Positions 33,290 to 44,599 of a stretch of DNA of 64,000 bases are shown piece by piece. Position 1 is the first letter of the stretch; the number at the start of each line of letters is the position of its first letter. This DNA comes from Nectonema munidae (lineage: Eukaryota > Nematomorpha > Nectonematoida > Nectonematidae): NCBI GenBank assembly GCA_030549495.1, contig JAUIRK010000713.1, positions 1 through 64,000 of the forward strand, in the 5' to 3' direction. A program made the position numbers and the translations under genes. The notes beneath the pieces were generated by a model. It was given only the letters and a program-made list of their open reading frames with translations. It had not been told where the DNA came from and did no database searches.

Positions 33290-34071
33290 TACACCGATTT
33301 AGTAAAAAAAGGATATTTTACCCTTGCCACTACCAAACCTTGGAAAGAACCCGTTAATTAATGAAGTTAACACATACGTCAGTGATTTAACTTTCAAATG
33401 ACCTCTGCAAAGCATTATTAGATTAATTAATTTTCATTACAATCATGACTTCACTTCCGTTTAAAATTTAAATAAAATAATAACTTAAATAAGCGATAGA
33501 TTCCATGTAACAAAAGACATTTATAATATAAAAAGGACAAATTTAATTATCGCTAGCTCCCCCCTCCGTTCAATGTGATTTCAAGGTGGTCGAAAAAGCC
33601 TGCTCCACAAATGATTTTGAATTTTATCAATTTTATATCATTTAAAAGAAGTGTTGTCAAAAACTTAATGCAGTTGTGGCTGTAAGCATGACAAAAGTCT
33701 AATTCTAACACAACTTTCAATGCAAAGTTTGCTTCAAAATATAGGAGTAAAGAAGATGCGTTTGGACTTAATTTTATTGAAAACACACACTCTCTTTTTA
33801 AGAAGATTTTCTAAGTACCAACAACATATTTTGCTACTTTAGAAATTAAAATTAAATTGCCCTATACTTACCCAATCAGTTTTGCTTTCAAGAATCGTTT
33901 TATACTGTTCTAAATTCAATAATCCAATTTCAAGAAAGTTTTTTTGATATTTAATTTAGTTTGAAAAAAATCTATTAATTTTTTAATATTGGATTTTTTT
34001 AATTGTTTTGTTTCAAAGAAAAATCCAAAAATAGCTTCGCATTTTTACTTTCTTGTTTTGCAACAGTTTAT
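33290..34071. other. AT-rich DNA, no supported gene
   Basis: A - strand open frame at 33553-33786 has no recognisable domain and is not called. Otherwise simple A/T-rich DNA. Confidence 0.35.
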
Positions 34072-34075
34072 TTAA

Positions 34076-34196
34076 CCCTTTAAAGACCAAAATTTTGAAG
34101 ATGATTCGTGTGCTTCTTTTTCAATGGAATTTTATATATTCAAAGCAGACTATTTTCATTTCTTGGGACACTCGTGTCCCACTGGTCCTCAAAGGG
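34076..34196. mobile_element. TTAA MITE with internal hairpin
   Basis: TTAA (34072-34075, 34197-34200) flanks 121 bp with TIRs CCCTTTAAAGACC / GGTCCTCAAAGGG. An internal inverted repeat GGGACAC-TC-GTGTCCC lies near the right end. It has the same plan as the MITEs at 21460 and 37516 (TTAA, TIRs starting CCC, a GC-rich palindrome), though the sequences differ. Confidence 0.8.
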
Positions 34197-34200
34197 TTAA

Positions 34201-37200
34201 AAAATAAAACTTTCAAATTTTAAAAATCAGTGGGGGCAATATATTCTTTTTCCACTTTTGTAACGTTATTAATGTTTTTAAAATAAGATACCATTAATAT
34301 TTTTAGACTTCAGTAGGCAAAAATTACAAATTATTAACATTTTTCGTCTTTTCTTTAATTTTTTTCATTGAATTTATAATGGTATCTTTTTGTGTTTATT
34401 TTCTCCTATACTTTTTAAGTTAACAAAAAATACTGTAATTAAAAATAAAATAATACTTTTACATTTAAAGGTTTAGTGGGAGTTAATATATTCATAGGTC
34501 AATTTAGTAACTTTATCAATGTTGTTAAAAAAGGATACGAAACTTTAATAAAAATAAAAGTATTTTTACACTTCACGTGGCCAAAAATTGACTATTTTAA
34601 CGTTTTAAGGATCAGTTAAGGTTAATATAACATTTTTTGTCTTCCCTTCAATTTTTATAAGAAAATTTTATTGATATTTTTTGTGGTTTAGAATTTTCTC
34701 ACATTAAAATGATTTAGGTAGGTAAAATATCATATCGATATTTCCTGCGTTGTGTCAGTTTCAGGGTTCTGAACTCTAATAGGAGCTCGTCATGTGAATG
34801 CATGTCTAGTTCATCGTACAAAAATTTAGACGTTAACATTTTCAATAGATAGCGAAAATAGACTCACTAAATGTACTCTTTTATTTTTTGAGATATTATG
34901 AGGGCCAAAAAACCAAAATTTTAGATTAAATTTGAAATTTATGATGGGGAAATACTTGAAACTTCATTTTTATTTCAACTCGTTTAAGAATTTTTGAGAT
35001 ATGTCTAGTTCTTAAAATTTTATTTTGCAATTATGCTTCACAAAAGGGGTCACTTTAACGCATCAGACAAATTCTGGAGCAAACAAAAGTAATGTTACAA
35101 TTTTTGAAAAAATATTTAAAGATAACATTAAAGTCATTGATAACAAAATCGCTAAAAAATACTAATATGAAATTTTCTACCACTCAGAATGATATAACTT
35201 TTAGAGATGAGTTGAAACATATTTTTGAGATGATGTGTTTTAAAGTTTAAAACTAGTTAAAAACGTTGATATAGAAATTAGTGCAACTTTATTATTAGTC
35301 AAACTTGATGAGGAAACGTTCAAGATTCTAATACTTCGTTTTAATAATCAACTATAACTAAAGATCATTAGAAATGGATTTTTGATCCCTTTGAAATAAC
35401 AAGAGGATTTTTACCCAGTAAATATATTTTAAAAATTAGATATCATTAAAAATCTATATTTAAAATGTTTTATTTATTAATTATTTTTATCCTACCACTT
35501 ATATTAACACCTTATTTTCTTTATCACACTCTTCTATGTCCCATTCATTTTCATTTATCATTTTAAAAAGATTGAAGAAGGCAATTTTGTCGAAAACGTT
35601 TGCTTGTGATATAAAGTTATATTTTATTTAACCTTTTGATTATTGATTATATTCTTTCAATATACACCTTCGTCAAATAACTTTTCACAAAATATAAACG
35701 TTTAGATGCCATTTTAAATGAATCACAATTATAAATTAGTATCTGACATGCGTTGATAATGTCCTTTCCTGTCATCTATTTTATCATTTGATAGTAAAAA
35801 AGTATGATGAAATAGATAGTCTCCAAGACGTTCCTCATCCAATAATAAATAATAAATGTTGCTTGATAAGAGAAGTATATTTTAATATCTCTAGAAATAA
35901 CTGCTGTTTAGGGTTAACAGCGAGGTAGAATTTTGATTAGGCCAGGACAAAGACAAAAATCTCTCGCGTTCGCCAATCTCCCCTGATACGAACAATTTAT
36001 GTACTTATTAACAAATATTTAAATCACGTATTATTTTAAGTATTTTAAAATACGTAAAATTGTATTGACTCTTTAGTTAAATCATTATACTTGAATCTAT
36101 GTTTTTTTAGTTTAATCATGATTTTTCGATCTTAATAGGTTCATTTTTATTATTTTTAGTTATTAAAATTCCTTAGTTAGTAGTTATTATATATTTGTTA
36201 GTTTATTAGTTAGTACTTATCTAGTTATTCATTCAACTAAATGACGTTTCGATGAAATGTCATAGTACCATTTGCAATAGGATTTTAAGAAATTTAAAGA
36301 AATTTAGAATGATTTTATTCAAGTGAATGCTGTGAATTTAACTAAGAAACCGCTAAATTTAGAGTTTTTAACAAAACTTAAAACAAGATACTTTATCATG
36401 ATAAAAAGCCTAAGATCTAAAAAACCCAAATTCAAGTCAAAAAAGCTGGATCAAATTTCAAGTGGATTTAACTAAAATGTCATCACGGTAGAATTTATTT
36501 TTAATAAATTGATGTATTCAGAAAATAAAAATACTTAATTTAATTTTAAATAAACAAAATATCATCAATTGGAAAATCTTTTTAATCTTTTTTATAAACA
36601 TTTGAAATGTTATAGCTTCTCGAATTTAAGAGTGAAAGAGTGGGGGATCAAGTTCAGAAAAATTAAAACAATCATAGTTTATATCAAAATTTTTGTCACA
36701 ATCACAATATTGAAAAAGGGGAAATATGTTTTCATCATCAAAATTGGTATTTTGAGACAATATGCTTTGAAACTCTTCTAAAATTACTTCATTTATAGTG
36801 AAAGATTCATTTTATAAATTATCATATTTGTTTGTTAAAGCACTCTTTTTAGTTTTAAAAATCTTCTTAATGATTGAAATAACTTTCTAATTTTCTGTAC
36901 TTAGTTTGTTTCTTGATTAGGATTTCGCATAATTCATACACGAAAAAAGACTTTTCATAAGTGCATCATGATTCTACTTAAAAATAAACATAACAAACTT
37001 TCTCAAAGGCAGTTAAAATTGATAGGTACTTTCCAAACATATAAAAACATCAATTTTCAAGGAATAGGAAAACAAATCCATATTTATGTACAGAATTCAA
37101 TCTTGGTTTATCGAGATACATTCTTATTTCGCATGGACACAACTTTTCGCAATTTGTAGAGCTTCCCTAAGATAAAATTCTGAATTGTATTTTTTCGAAA

Positions 37201-37511
37201 CTGAAAAGTTTTTCATTTTGGAAGAAAGATAAATTGCTCTCTTATACAATAATTTAAGAACTTTTTCATTCCTAAACGACCTAGAGCAGTGATTCGCAAG
37301 GTGGACTGTAGGGCCCCAAATGGACGTCTTGTAATTCTTAAGGGCATTGTGAAAATTTACGAATAACAAGTATAAGGTATTTTTATTTTAAGTAAAAATT
37401 TTGGATATCAAAAGAAGTTAAAATTCCCTTAGAACAATTCGGAAATGACTAAAATATTTTTAATCGTTGGATTGTATGGTAGAAAATGGATTTAGAGCCA
37501 TAAATAATATT
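34201..37511. other. AT-rich DNA with a partial repeat, no supported gene
   Basis: At 35560-35640 the text GATTGAAGAAGGCAATTTTG followed by TCGAAAACGTTTGC resembles the right arm of the inverted repeat at 33011-33280 and is reminiscent of the tail motif (GGC...GAAACGTT) found in some Penelope-like and CR1-like elements. At 37285 CAGTGATTCGCAAGGTGG looks like a hAT MITE left end without a visible partner. No gene is supported. Confidence 0.35.
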
Positions 37512-37515
37512 TTAA

Positions 37516-37645
37516 GCCGTTAACGCCCAATGTCGACTATAGTCGACTTTACAAAAAATAAAATCGTCGGCGTTTATCAAAACTCTTTAATATAAATCTT
37601 CTGCTTTACATTAGATATATTCTGATTATTCTGGTCTTTGACGGG
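37516..37645. mobile_element. TTAA MITE (piggyBac-like), copy 2
   Basis: TTAA (37512-37515, 37646-37649) flanks 130 bp closely matching 21460-21587, including the 16-bp palindrome GTCGACTATAGTCGAC. TIRs have drifted (GCCGTTAACGCCC on the left, TTTGACGGG on the right). Confidence 0.88.
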
Positions 37646-37649
37646 TTAA

Positions 37650-38445
37650 GTGGTGAAAGAGAGGGTATGTATACTGTATATATATATAATATGGGAGTGG
37701 TGATATCAGAATTATTTTCTGTAATATCAGACCGAACACTTAGATTTGGAAGATAGATACCCAACTTAAGGGTTATGTGGAAATCTACGCATTTTTTATT
37801 CTGAAATAAAATATATTTTAAGAGTAAGAGGACGTTTCCTTGAAATAATGTCGTGTAAAGGTGACGTTTCTTTGAAGTAATGTCGTCTACCTTCCAAACT
37901 TCATAGACCAGTAAACATTTAGTTCAGTATTTTGTGAAACACTTATTTATAATAACTATAAAATATTAATAACAATCAGAAAACTTTTATTGAATTAATA
38001 GAAATAAAAGTATCAAAAGTAACACAGTTAAATTTTAATTATCACAAAAAAATTAACTCTTAAAGTTTATCTGAGTATTGGACATTTTAGTGTGATATTT
38101 GTACCAACTTATCTAAAATAATACTACGTATGAATTTCTTGGAAAAAATGCACTTGTCACAAAAATCTTTATACCTTGTAAATATTGTGAAAATTGGGGT
38201 TTTTTTTCTAAATCATGTTATTCTTATAAAATAAATACATAAGGATATATTTCGGTTTAATTAAAAAAAAAATAAATAATAATAATAAACTTTTTATTCT
38301 GTAATATTTTACTATTATATTAACTGATAAATTAACAATGAATTAAATTTTGGATTTATTGTTTAACAAAAATAAGAGAAAACAAAACAGATTATTATTT
38401 TAAGATTTTCTACAAAAAAAGTCTTTCAAATTTGTCTACTTTGCC
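37650..38445. other. AT-rich DNA, no supported gene
   Basis: Holds a short imperfect tandem duplication at about 37828-37890 (GACGTTTCCTTGAAATAATG / GACGTTTCTTTGAAGTAATG). Otherwise featureless. Confidence 0.35.
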
Positions 38446-38450
38446 GTTTT

Positions 38451-38830
38451 TACGATGTTTTCGTAGCACGCATTGCAGCCCATAAATTATCTAGATAATT
38501 TTTAGCCATATTAGGATTTTGTTCCATATAACCTATAACAAAAGCAAGACCTTTTCTTGCACTTGAGAGTCTTCTCGCTTTCTTAACTACTAGAATCAGA
38601 GCCATCTTTTGAGTCTTCTATTATTTGCATAATATCTTCATTCTTCATTAAGGAGCTATCTTTAAATTGCTATCAACATTTAACAGTTCATCATGACATG
38701 CGGATAATATAAGAAGTTTGCAAAGTATCAGCTAGTGAATCTAAATCACTTTATAATTCTTCTATGATAGAGACGTCTTTTTCCGAATTTTTAATCTCCG
38801 CTTGTGATGAAGAACGTAAAATAGAAGTAT
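38451..38830 (-). pseudogene. Unidentified coding-like remnant
   Basis: On the - strand about 38605-38451 gives an uninterrupted run, ARRLSSARKGLAFVIGYMEQ then NPNMAKNYLDNLWAAMRATK, to a stop. Just upstream, in another frame, is EDIMQIIEDSKDGSDSSS. The composition looks protein-coding but two frames and stops are needed. I do not recognise the family. It could be the 3' part of a decayed host gene, a processed pseudogene, or separate exons with missed introns. A possible partner exon is at 40500-40604. Confidence 0.3.
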
Positions 38831-38876
38831 GACACCAGCAATTACAAATAGTTGTGGTGTAACATTCAGGGTTGGT

Positions 38877-39830
38877 GAGTCGGAGTCATTAGCCATGGAG
38901 TCCAAGATTTTAAAGGGATTGGAGTCGTAGTCGCTATCAAATTAAATTTAGTCGAAGTCGGTTTTTTAAGTATTAAAAATAAAGAAAAAAATAGTTCTTT
39001 TTGTAAGCATATGGAGTATCCCTTCCTTACTCGAAGTTAAAAGCGAATAGTTGGTATTGAATTTATTACGTTTTTAAGTATTTGCAGTAAAAGTCGGAGA
39101 CAGATTTTTTTTAAGTACTTGGGTCTGAGTAGTTTTGTAACTACTAGCAGGGGCGGTCCTAGAAATTGGCATTAGGGAGGGGCGGATTTTATTAAACTAG
39201 AACTCAAATTTGAAGCATATAAATTTAAGCTTTATCAAAATTTGTAAGCCATTTTTATCTTATTTTGGTAAATAGTTTAATTAAAAGCGAAAATTGACTT
39301 TTTATCATAAAACTTAGAGTAACATAATAATATATCAAAAAATTACAAGTTTATTATAAGAATGATTAAGAACTAAGAGGATAGCCTCATCCGTCAAGGA
39401 CACTTTTTAGCATACATAAAAATAATGGTGTTAATATCCAATCAAATATCTCTGTGAACAAAAAGAATAATAAGAGCAGTAAAACGATCCTCATTCATTG
39501 AACTGCGAAGTGAATTGTGTGGTTAAACTTGATGTGTATAAATAATAAATTTACAAAAAAAATTGGATAATATAAAAGTAATAAGTGTCACACTTAACTA
39601 CGATTAAAACATAAAAAACTTTTTATAGAGAAAGATTGAATCTAAAAAACGAGTTGCAGAAATCATCATAATATTTGAGTTCTACGAAAAGAATTATATT
39701 AAGAAAATTTTTCAAGCAATTGGCAATGTAATTGGGGGGGGAGGGGGGCGTAAGCTGGTTTCGCCCCCTTTAAATCCGCCAGTGACTAGGAGTCGGAGTC
39801 GGATTTTTTCTCGGTGACAAAGGTTGAAAG
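38877..39830. mobile_element. hAT-like remnant with GGAGTCGG repeats, holding a nested MITE
   Basis: From CAGGGTTGGTGAGTCGGAGTC (38877) the DNA repeats GAGTCGG-like units; these resume after the MITE at 39785 (GGAGTCGGAGTCGG). A similar start, CAAGGTTGTGGAATCGG, is at about 55320. Such GTGGAGTCGGAGTCGG ends are known from hAT MITEs. The right boundary is not defined. Confidence 0.45.
39148..39784. mobile_element. hAT MITE
   Basis: Left end CAGGGGCGGTCCTAG and right end CCGCCAGTG are inverted near-matches; G-rich tracts (about 39733-39749) and C-rich text lie just inside the right end. The flanks ACTACTAG and ACTAGGAG agree at six of eight positions, consistent with an eroded 8-bp duplication. 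It lies within the GGAGTCGG-repeat element. Confidence 0.65.
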
Positions 39831-40499
39831 TGGGAGACATCCCTTCATAATTTTTTGTTACTAAAACAAAATTTATCTATGTATGCAATTTGATATTTAT
39901 TCTTAGAAAACAATATAATCAAATATAACACTCAGATAAATTATAGTTTTGTATATAAAAGACAATTTGTTCTGTATTTCATTTATTAAATATGAAAGGG
40001 GAAAAAAATTTGATATATTTTTTGTCTGTGATTTATTTTGAATAAAATATGATTCTTACTTTCTTCTTATTTTTACTCATAGGGAGGCAAAATATAATAA
40101 TGTCTTATGAAAGTCGTTTTTATTTTATTTTATATTAGATTTACAATAATATTTTATTTTTATTTATTCAATAAATTTAAATTTTCTTTTTTTTATTTGT
40201 TCTTTACATATTATTACAAATAAAATTAATTCCTAATTTAACATTATACTTAATAGTATAGCTTTTCTGCCAAAAAATTGTCCAGACACCTCTCACCCCC
40301 CCCCCCCTCCGCCGCATTTTATAAAGCCTCACCTCCAAAAGAAGAAAAAAATCTTCCACATCCGCCCCCTTTGCGTTGTATAAAGTTGCACCCTCCCCAC
40401 TGTAATCTCAAAAAGAAACTCACCCAAAAATCTAACATTTAATACAATCAGTTCGACATTCTCTAAACCACTTAATTTTAGCAAAGTAAAAATAATGAA

Positions 40500-40604
40500 T
40501 CATACGTGGTTTTCTTTTTCTTGAAGTAGATAGCTCTGTTCTTGATAAATTTTGCCAATAAGTTCTCGTAGGTCATCTGTAGTGTTGTTCTCAATGATAT
40601 TCAT
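40500..40604 (-). CDS. Candidate short exon of an unidentified gene
   Basis: ATG at 40604 (- strand) opens MNIIENNTTDDLRELIGKIY and runs 34 codons to a TGA. A GTATGA donor-like site just before the stop (about 40505) could end an exon after ENH. The peptide looks like an amphipathic helix. It might be the first exon of the gene whose remains lie at 38451-38830, but no connecting exons were found. Low confidence. Confidence 0.2.
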   Translation of the reverse strand: MNIIENNTTDDLRELIGKIYQEQSYLLQEKENHV

Positions 40605-40658
40605 TTCTAAAATTAAGTGTTCTGTACAAACATATTTGTATGATATAAACATCTATAT

Positions 40659-41107
40659 CGATGGTTCCCAACCGGGGGTCCATGGAAGAATTTCAAGGGG
40701 TCCATGAAAATTCTACTTCAAACTACTTATGCTTAATCTCCTATATACTTCTATTTTCCAAATCAATATAAATATACATATTTAGAGCTTTTTTAAATAA
40801 ATATTTTTTTCCCTTTTTTAAAGTTTCATATTTTTAATCTTTATGTATGCTTTTTATTAGTTACAATATTTTTGAAAAATTTATATTTTAATTGGAAAAA
40901 AATTTTATTCACATTTTATGTCAGGCTTTACGATTTCTTTGATTTCATATGAATAAGCATATACGATTTAATAAGATGACTACAATAATTTTTTGCATAA
41001 AAATCTTTGATTAAATTTGTTGGCTCAAACTATTCAGTTGTAGGGGTTCACAGGTAAAAAAGTAACTGGAAAAGGGGGAACGGGATAAAAAAGGTTGGGA
41101 ACCACTG
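40659..41107. mobile_element. hAT MITE
   Basis: Left end CGATGGTTCCCAACC and right end GGTTGGGAACCACTG are an inverted pair, with a perfect 8-bp duplication ATCTATAT (40651-40658, 41108-41115). Just inside, GGGGTCCATGG is repeated in part and a G/C-rich tract occurs. The CAGTGGTTCCCAACC end type is widespread among animal hAT MITEs. 449 bp, non-coding. Confidence 0.92.
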
Positions 41108-41115
41108 ATCTATAT

Positions 41116-41785
41116 AGTCTTGAATTAGAAACGGATTACAATTTTTAATGTATTAAAAATATTTTTTAAGTATTTTTTAAATGATGAAAAAAATATGTTT
41201 AATTTTTGTAAGCATATGGAGTTGCAATAATTTAGTTGAAACTGGAAGTAAGAGTTTGGTTTAAATATTTTAAATATAAGATTCAAAAGGAAGGTTTTGT
41301 AAGGGATTTTAATAAATTAAACAATTTCTGAAATGTATAGTTTATCTATTGGGGATAATTCTGAAATAAGCTTTAAAAAAGATCAAGGCATGGAACAATT
41401 GAAAGTTTGTGCAAATAATATTACTTAGAACTATCTGTTTGTGCTAAAACTTTCATATATAAATCATACATGCCTAAATCAGTCATTCACAGAGAAGTAT
41501 TGAGCAAGCCCCCCTCCCCCTAGTTGAAGTTTAAAGTTAAAAAAATATTAGTCAAATGATTATGGGTCTTTACTAAACAAATGGTACTTGAAGTTTTTGG
41601 GAGTAAATTTTACTATTCTCTTCTTAAAAAACAAATACATTTCTTAGGTCATTATAAATCAAGATCTTCTAATGTATTCATTTTGGGTATTAACCCGTAA
41701 GAACGCAAAATGTACTCACTGACCCTGTCCTTTGCAAGGTTAGTGTTAATTCGTATTTGAGTATATATTTCAAATTGATCTCAAA
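41116..41785. other. AT-rich DNA with a TTAA-MITE-like start
   Basis: TTAACCCGTAAGAACGC at 41692 resembles the left end of the TTAA MITEs, and a TTAA follows at about 41745, but no matching right TIR was found. Text at 41200-41225 (TTTTTGTAAGCATATGGAGT) repeats 38998-39016. No gene. Confidence 0.35.
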
Positions 41786-41789
41786 CTCT

Positions 41790-43194
41790 TTAGTAGATCA
41801 TCGTGAATCAAGGACAGCAAATCTTAAGCTGATAGCCAAAGAAGACAAAACTGCTAAAACTGAGACCTGTACAAATAAAAGATGACGATAGATGTGAAAA
41901 CTGTGGTGAAAGGATAGTTGCAATCCGTTTGGTAACGAAACAGATATCATGTTGTACAACATCCATACAGGAAGGAAAACTAGTGAAATAAATTGCAAAA
42001 GTTTACTGAATGTGCCAGCAAGTGGAAGGACATTACACTAGGCATTCATCACAGCATGTGCAGCCGATGACAGTAGATTTGAACAACCTATAAAGAAACT
42101 CCTCTCAAGACATTTGTAGACGAATGTGCCAGAAATAAACGAACACCAATAAGACAAGTCTGCAAAAAGCCAGCAGTACCTTATGGTAGATTTTTGTGGG
42201 TTGGCTGAAATTACAATGGTTTATCGCTGCTGCTGCGAAAGTGTAACAAAATTCTACACTTTTCCCTGAGAGTACTTGCTTTTATGGAAATACTTTCTGT
42301 TTAAACAAAGTACTGTTTTGAACTGATAGATTATACTCATATAGAGATAGTATAATCTAGGGGCTAACAACAATAACAACAACAACACCAATAAGAAAGT
42401 GACAGTTCTGAAGTATACTCGTGATTTGATGGGCCGCCTAGTAATCCTTGCATCAAAGTGTGATGTAAATCTGCAGCATATATTCAATATTTCCTTATAC
42501 CAGTTGCACTCACGATGTGCAATCTTGATGAGAGCATGGTCAAGACAGATAAAAGTAAGTTGCTTAACTCACTGAAGATCACGGAGATTAAAGGAGACGC
42601 ACCTCCACAGATCAATGCATAGGTAGTAGACGGACATCTTCTGCACACCCTATCTCCAAACTTACCACCAACATATGAAGGTTTAGCGAGGGGTATACTC
42701 TACCAAGTATTCTCATTTTCCAAAGTCCAGGTACATGTAGCCTTTGATGATTACACTCAACGGTCACTGAAGGATGCAGAAAGAGCTCGGCGGGAAACAA
42801 CAGGGGAGCACCACAGATCCTACATTATTAGTGGTCTAGCATAAAGAAAACCCAACGATATCAGCAAAGCGCGTCCATGACATTCAAACTGGAAATTCCT
42901 GATTTCCTTGCAAGAGAATGGCAGCATCAAGCATACGCTTATATACTCGGGACTATGATGTTTTCCTAGATTTTCCATCAGGCCAGTGCTTTAATTTCCA
43001 CGTAAGAGAAGGAGAGATAGAGCAAGATAACATAAACATGCTCAGTAACAACCACGAGGAAGCGGATACCAAGATCTGCTTGCATGCAAAGGCAGAAGAC
43101 ATCTTAAATGGAAATGTAGCAATATGCACTTCAGAGTTCAGACACGGGCATAGCTGTTATTCTGCTGTATCTTAGTGAGAAATGCAGTGGCCAT
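41790..43194 (+). pseudogene. Decayed PIN/XPG-I-like coding region of a repetitive animal family
   Basis: Across this region the + strand encodes scattered blocks: VVDGHLLHTLS, VAFDDYTQRSLKDAERARRE (about 42730-42785) and NHEEADTKICLHAKAEDILN (about 43045-43110). Together these resemble a widespread, poorly described animal protein family with a PIN/XPG-I-like nuclease fold (VVDG..., VFD.Y...S.KD.ER.RR, N.EEADT...LHA). I recall the motifs but cannot verify the name. Stops and frame changes are frequent. It is split by a LINE tail at 42155-42383 and ends at the microsatellite. Confidence 0.45.
42155..42383 (+). mobile_element. Jockey-like LINE 3' UTR insertion with 13-bp duplication
   Basis: AACACCAATAAGA at 42142-42154 and 42384-42396 is a perfect 13-bp target duplication. 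The 229 bp between match the 3' UTR of the LINE at 28400-29019 (GTGGGTTGGCTGAAATTAC, CTGCTGCGAAAGTGTAACA, TGAACTGATAGATTATAC) and end in CAACAATAACAACAAC. This is a severely 5'-truncated LINE insertion and it fixes the 3' end of that family. Confidence 0.9.
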
Positions 43195-43670
<476 letters not shown>

Positions 43671-43811
43671 TTCGCTCTAATGAGCAGGTCTTTGTCCTGG
43701 CGAGCCAAGGTCGACCTTGAATTTGCAGCGACGTCTCCATCTTCCTTTCATTTCAGCATCTTCAATCTTCAGGTTCCTTTTCTTCATGTCTTCTTTAACA
43801 GCATCTTCCCA

Positions 43812-44558
43812 TCATTTTTTCGGTCTCCCTCTCCTCGCTTGTCCAGTGATGTTTTCATCCCATAGTCTCTTCGTTAGTCTTTGTGGATCCATTCTCTCTA
43901 AGTGTTCTAGCCAACGGAGTCTATGCTCTTCCAAATACTGCTCTATATCTTCCACCCCTGTCATTCTTCTAATCTTTTTGTTTCGCACTTTGTCCAGTAG
44001 AGTTTTGCCACACATCATTCGTAACATCCTCATCTCAGCAGACTGCATGCATTTCACTTCAACCTTCTTCATTGGCCAACACTCTGCTCCATAACACATA
44101 ACACTCCTTACACACGATTTGTATAGTCTTCCTTTTAACTTCAATGACAAACTTATGCCGCACAGTACGCCAGCAATATCATTAAACTTTTTCCAACCAG
44201 CTCTAATTCTTGATATCACCGTTTTTTCAATTTGGCCATCTCTTGTTAGAACTTCACCCAAATAACAAAACTCCTTTACTACTTCGAATTCATCTTCACC
44301 TAGTTTAACCAAGCTTTGATCTTCAACAATTTCATGATTTACCTTACAACTGCGACATATGAAATTTTTCGCTCTGCTCAATGGAACAGATAAGCCTGAA
44401 CATCTCTTATGAACCCATAATTCGCATTTCACGCATTGAATAGCATTCCTAACTACTCTGCTTCCACACACACTACACGGATCGATAGCACTTACTGAGT
44501 CAAAACATTTTCTTGTGACGACTTTCATTGCTTTCGTTTTTGCAATATTCACCTTCAA
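43812..44558 (-). pseudogene. LINE ORF2 C-terminal part with PHD-like finger
   Basis: This open frame of 248 codons begins after YADD in KVNIAKTKAMKVV. Residues about 27-70 hold a C-x2-C...C-x2-C-x4-H-x2-C...C-x2-C arrangement (CSVCG, CVKC, WVHKRC, FICRSC), which reads as a C4HC3 PHD-like finger inserted between the palm and thumb. The rest (FCYLGEVLTRDG, RLYKSCVRSVMCYGAECW, MRMLRMMCGKTLLDKVRNKK, HRLRWLEHLERM, RRGRPKK) is the usual RTE-like C-terminal region. The same finger occurs in the LINE at 12201-13250. Confidence 0.8.
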
Positions 44559-44599
44559 ACCTTTGCTTTCTAAGGCTTCTTTCCAAAAACTGTACTTCT

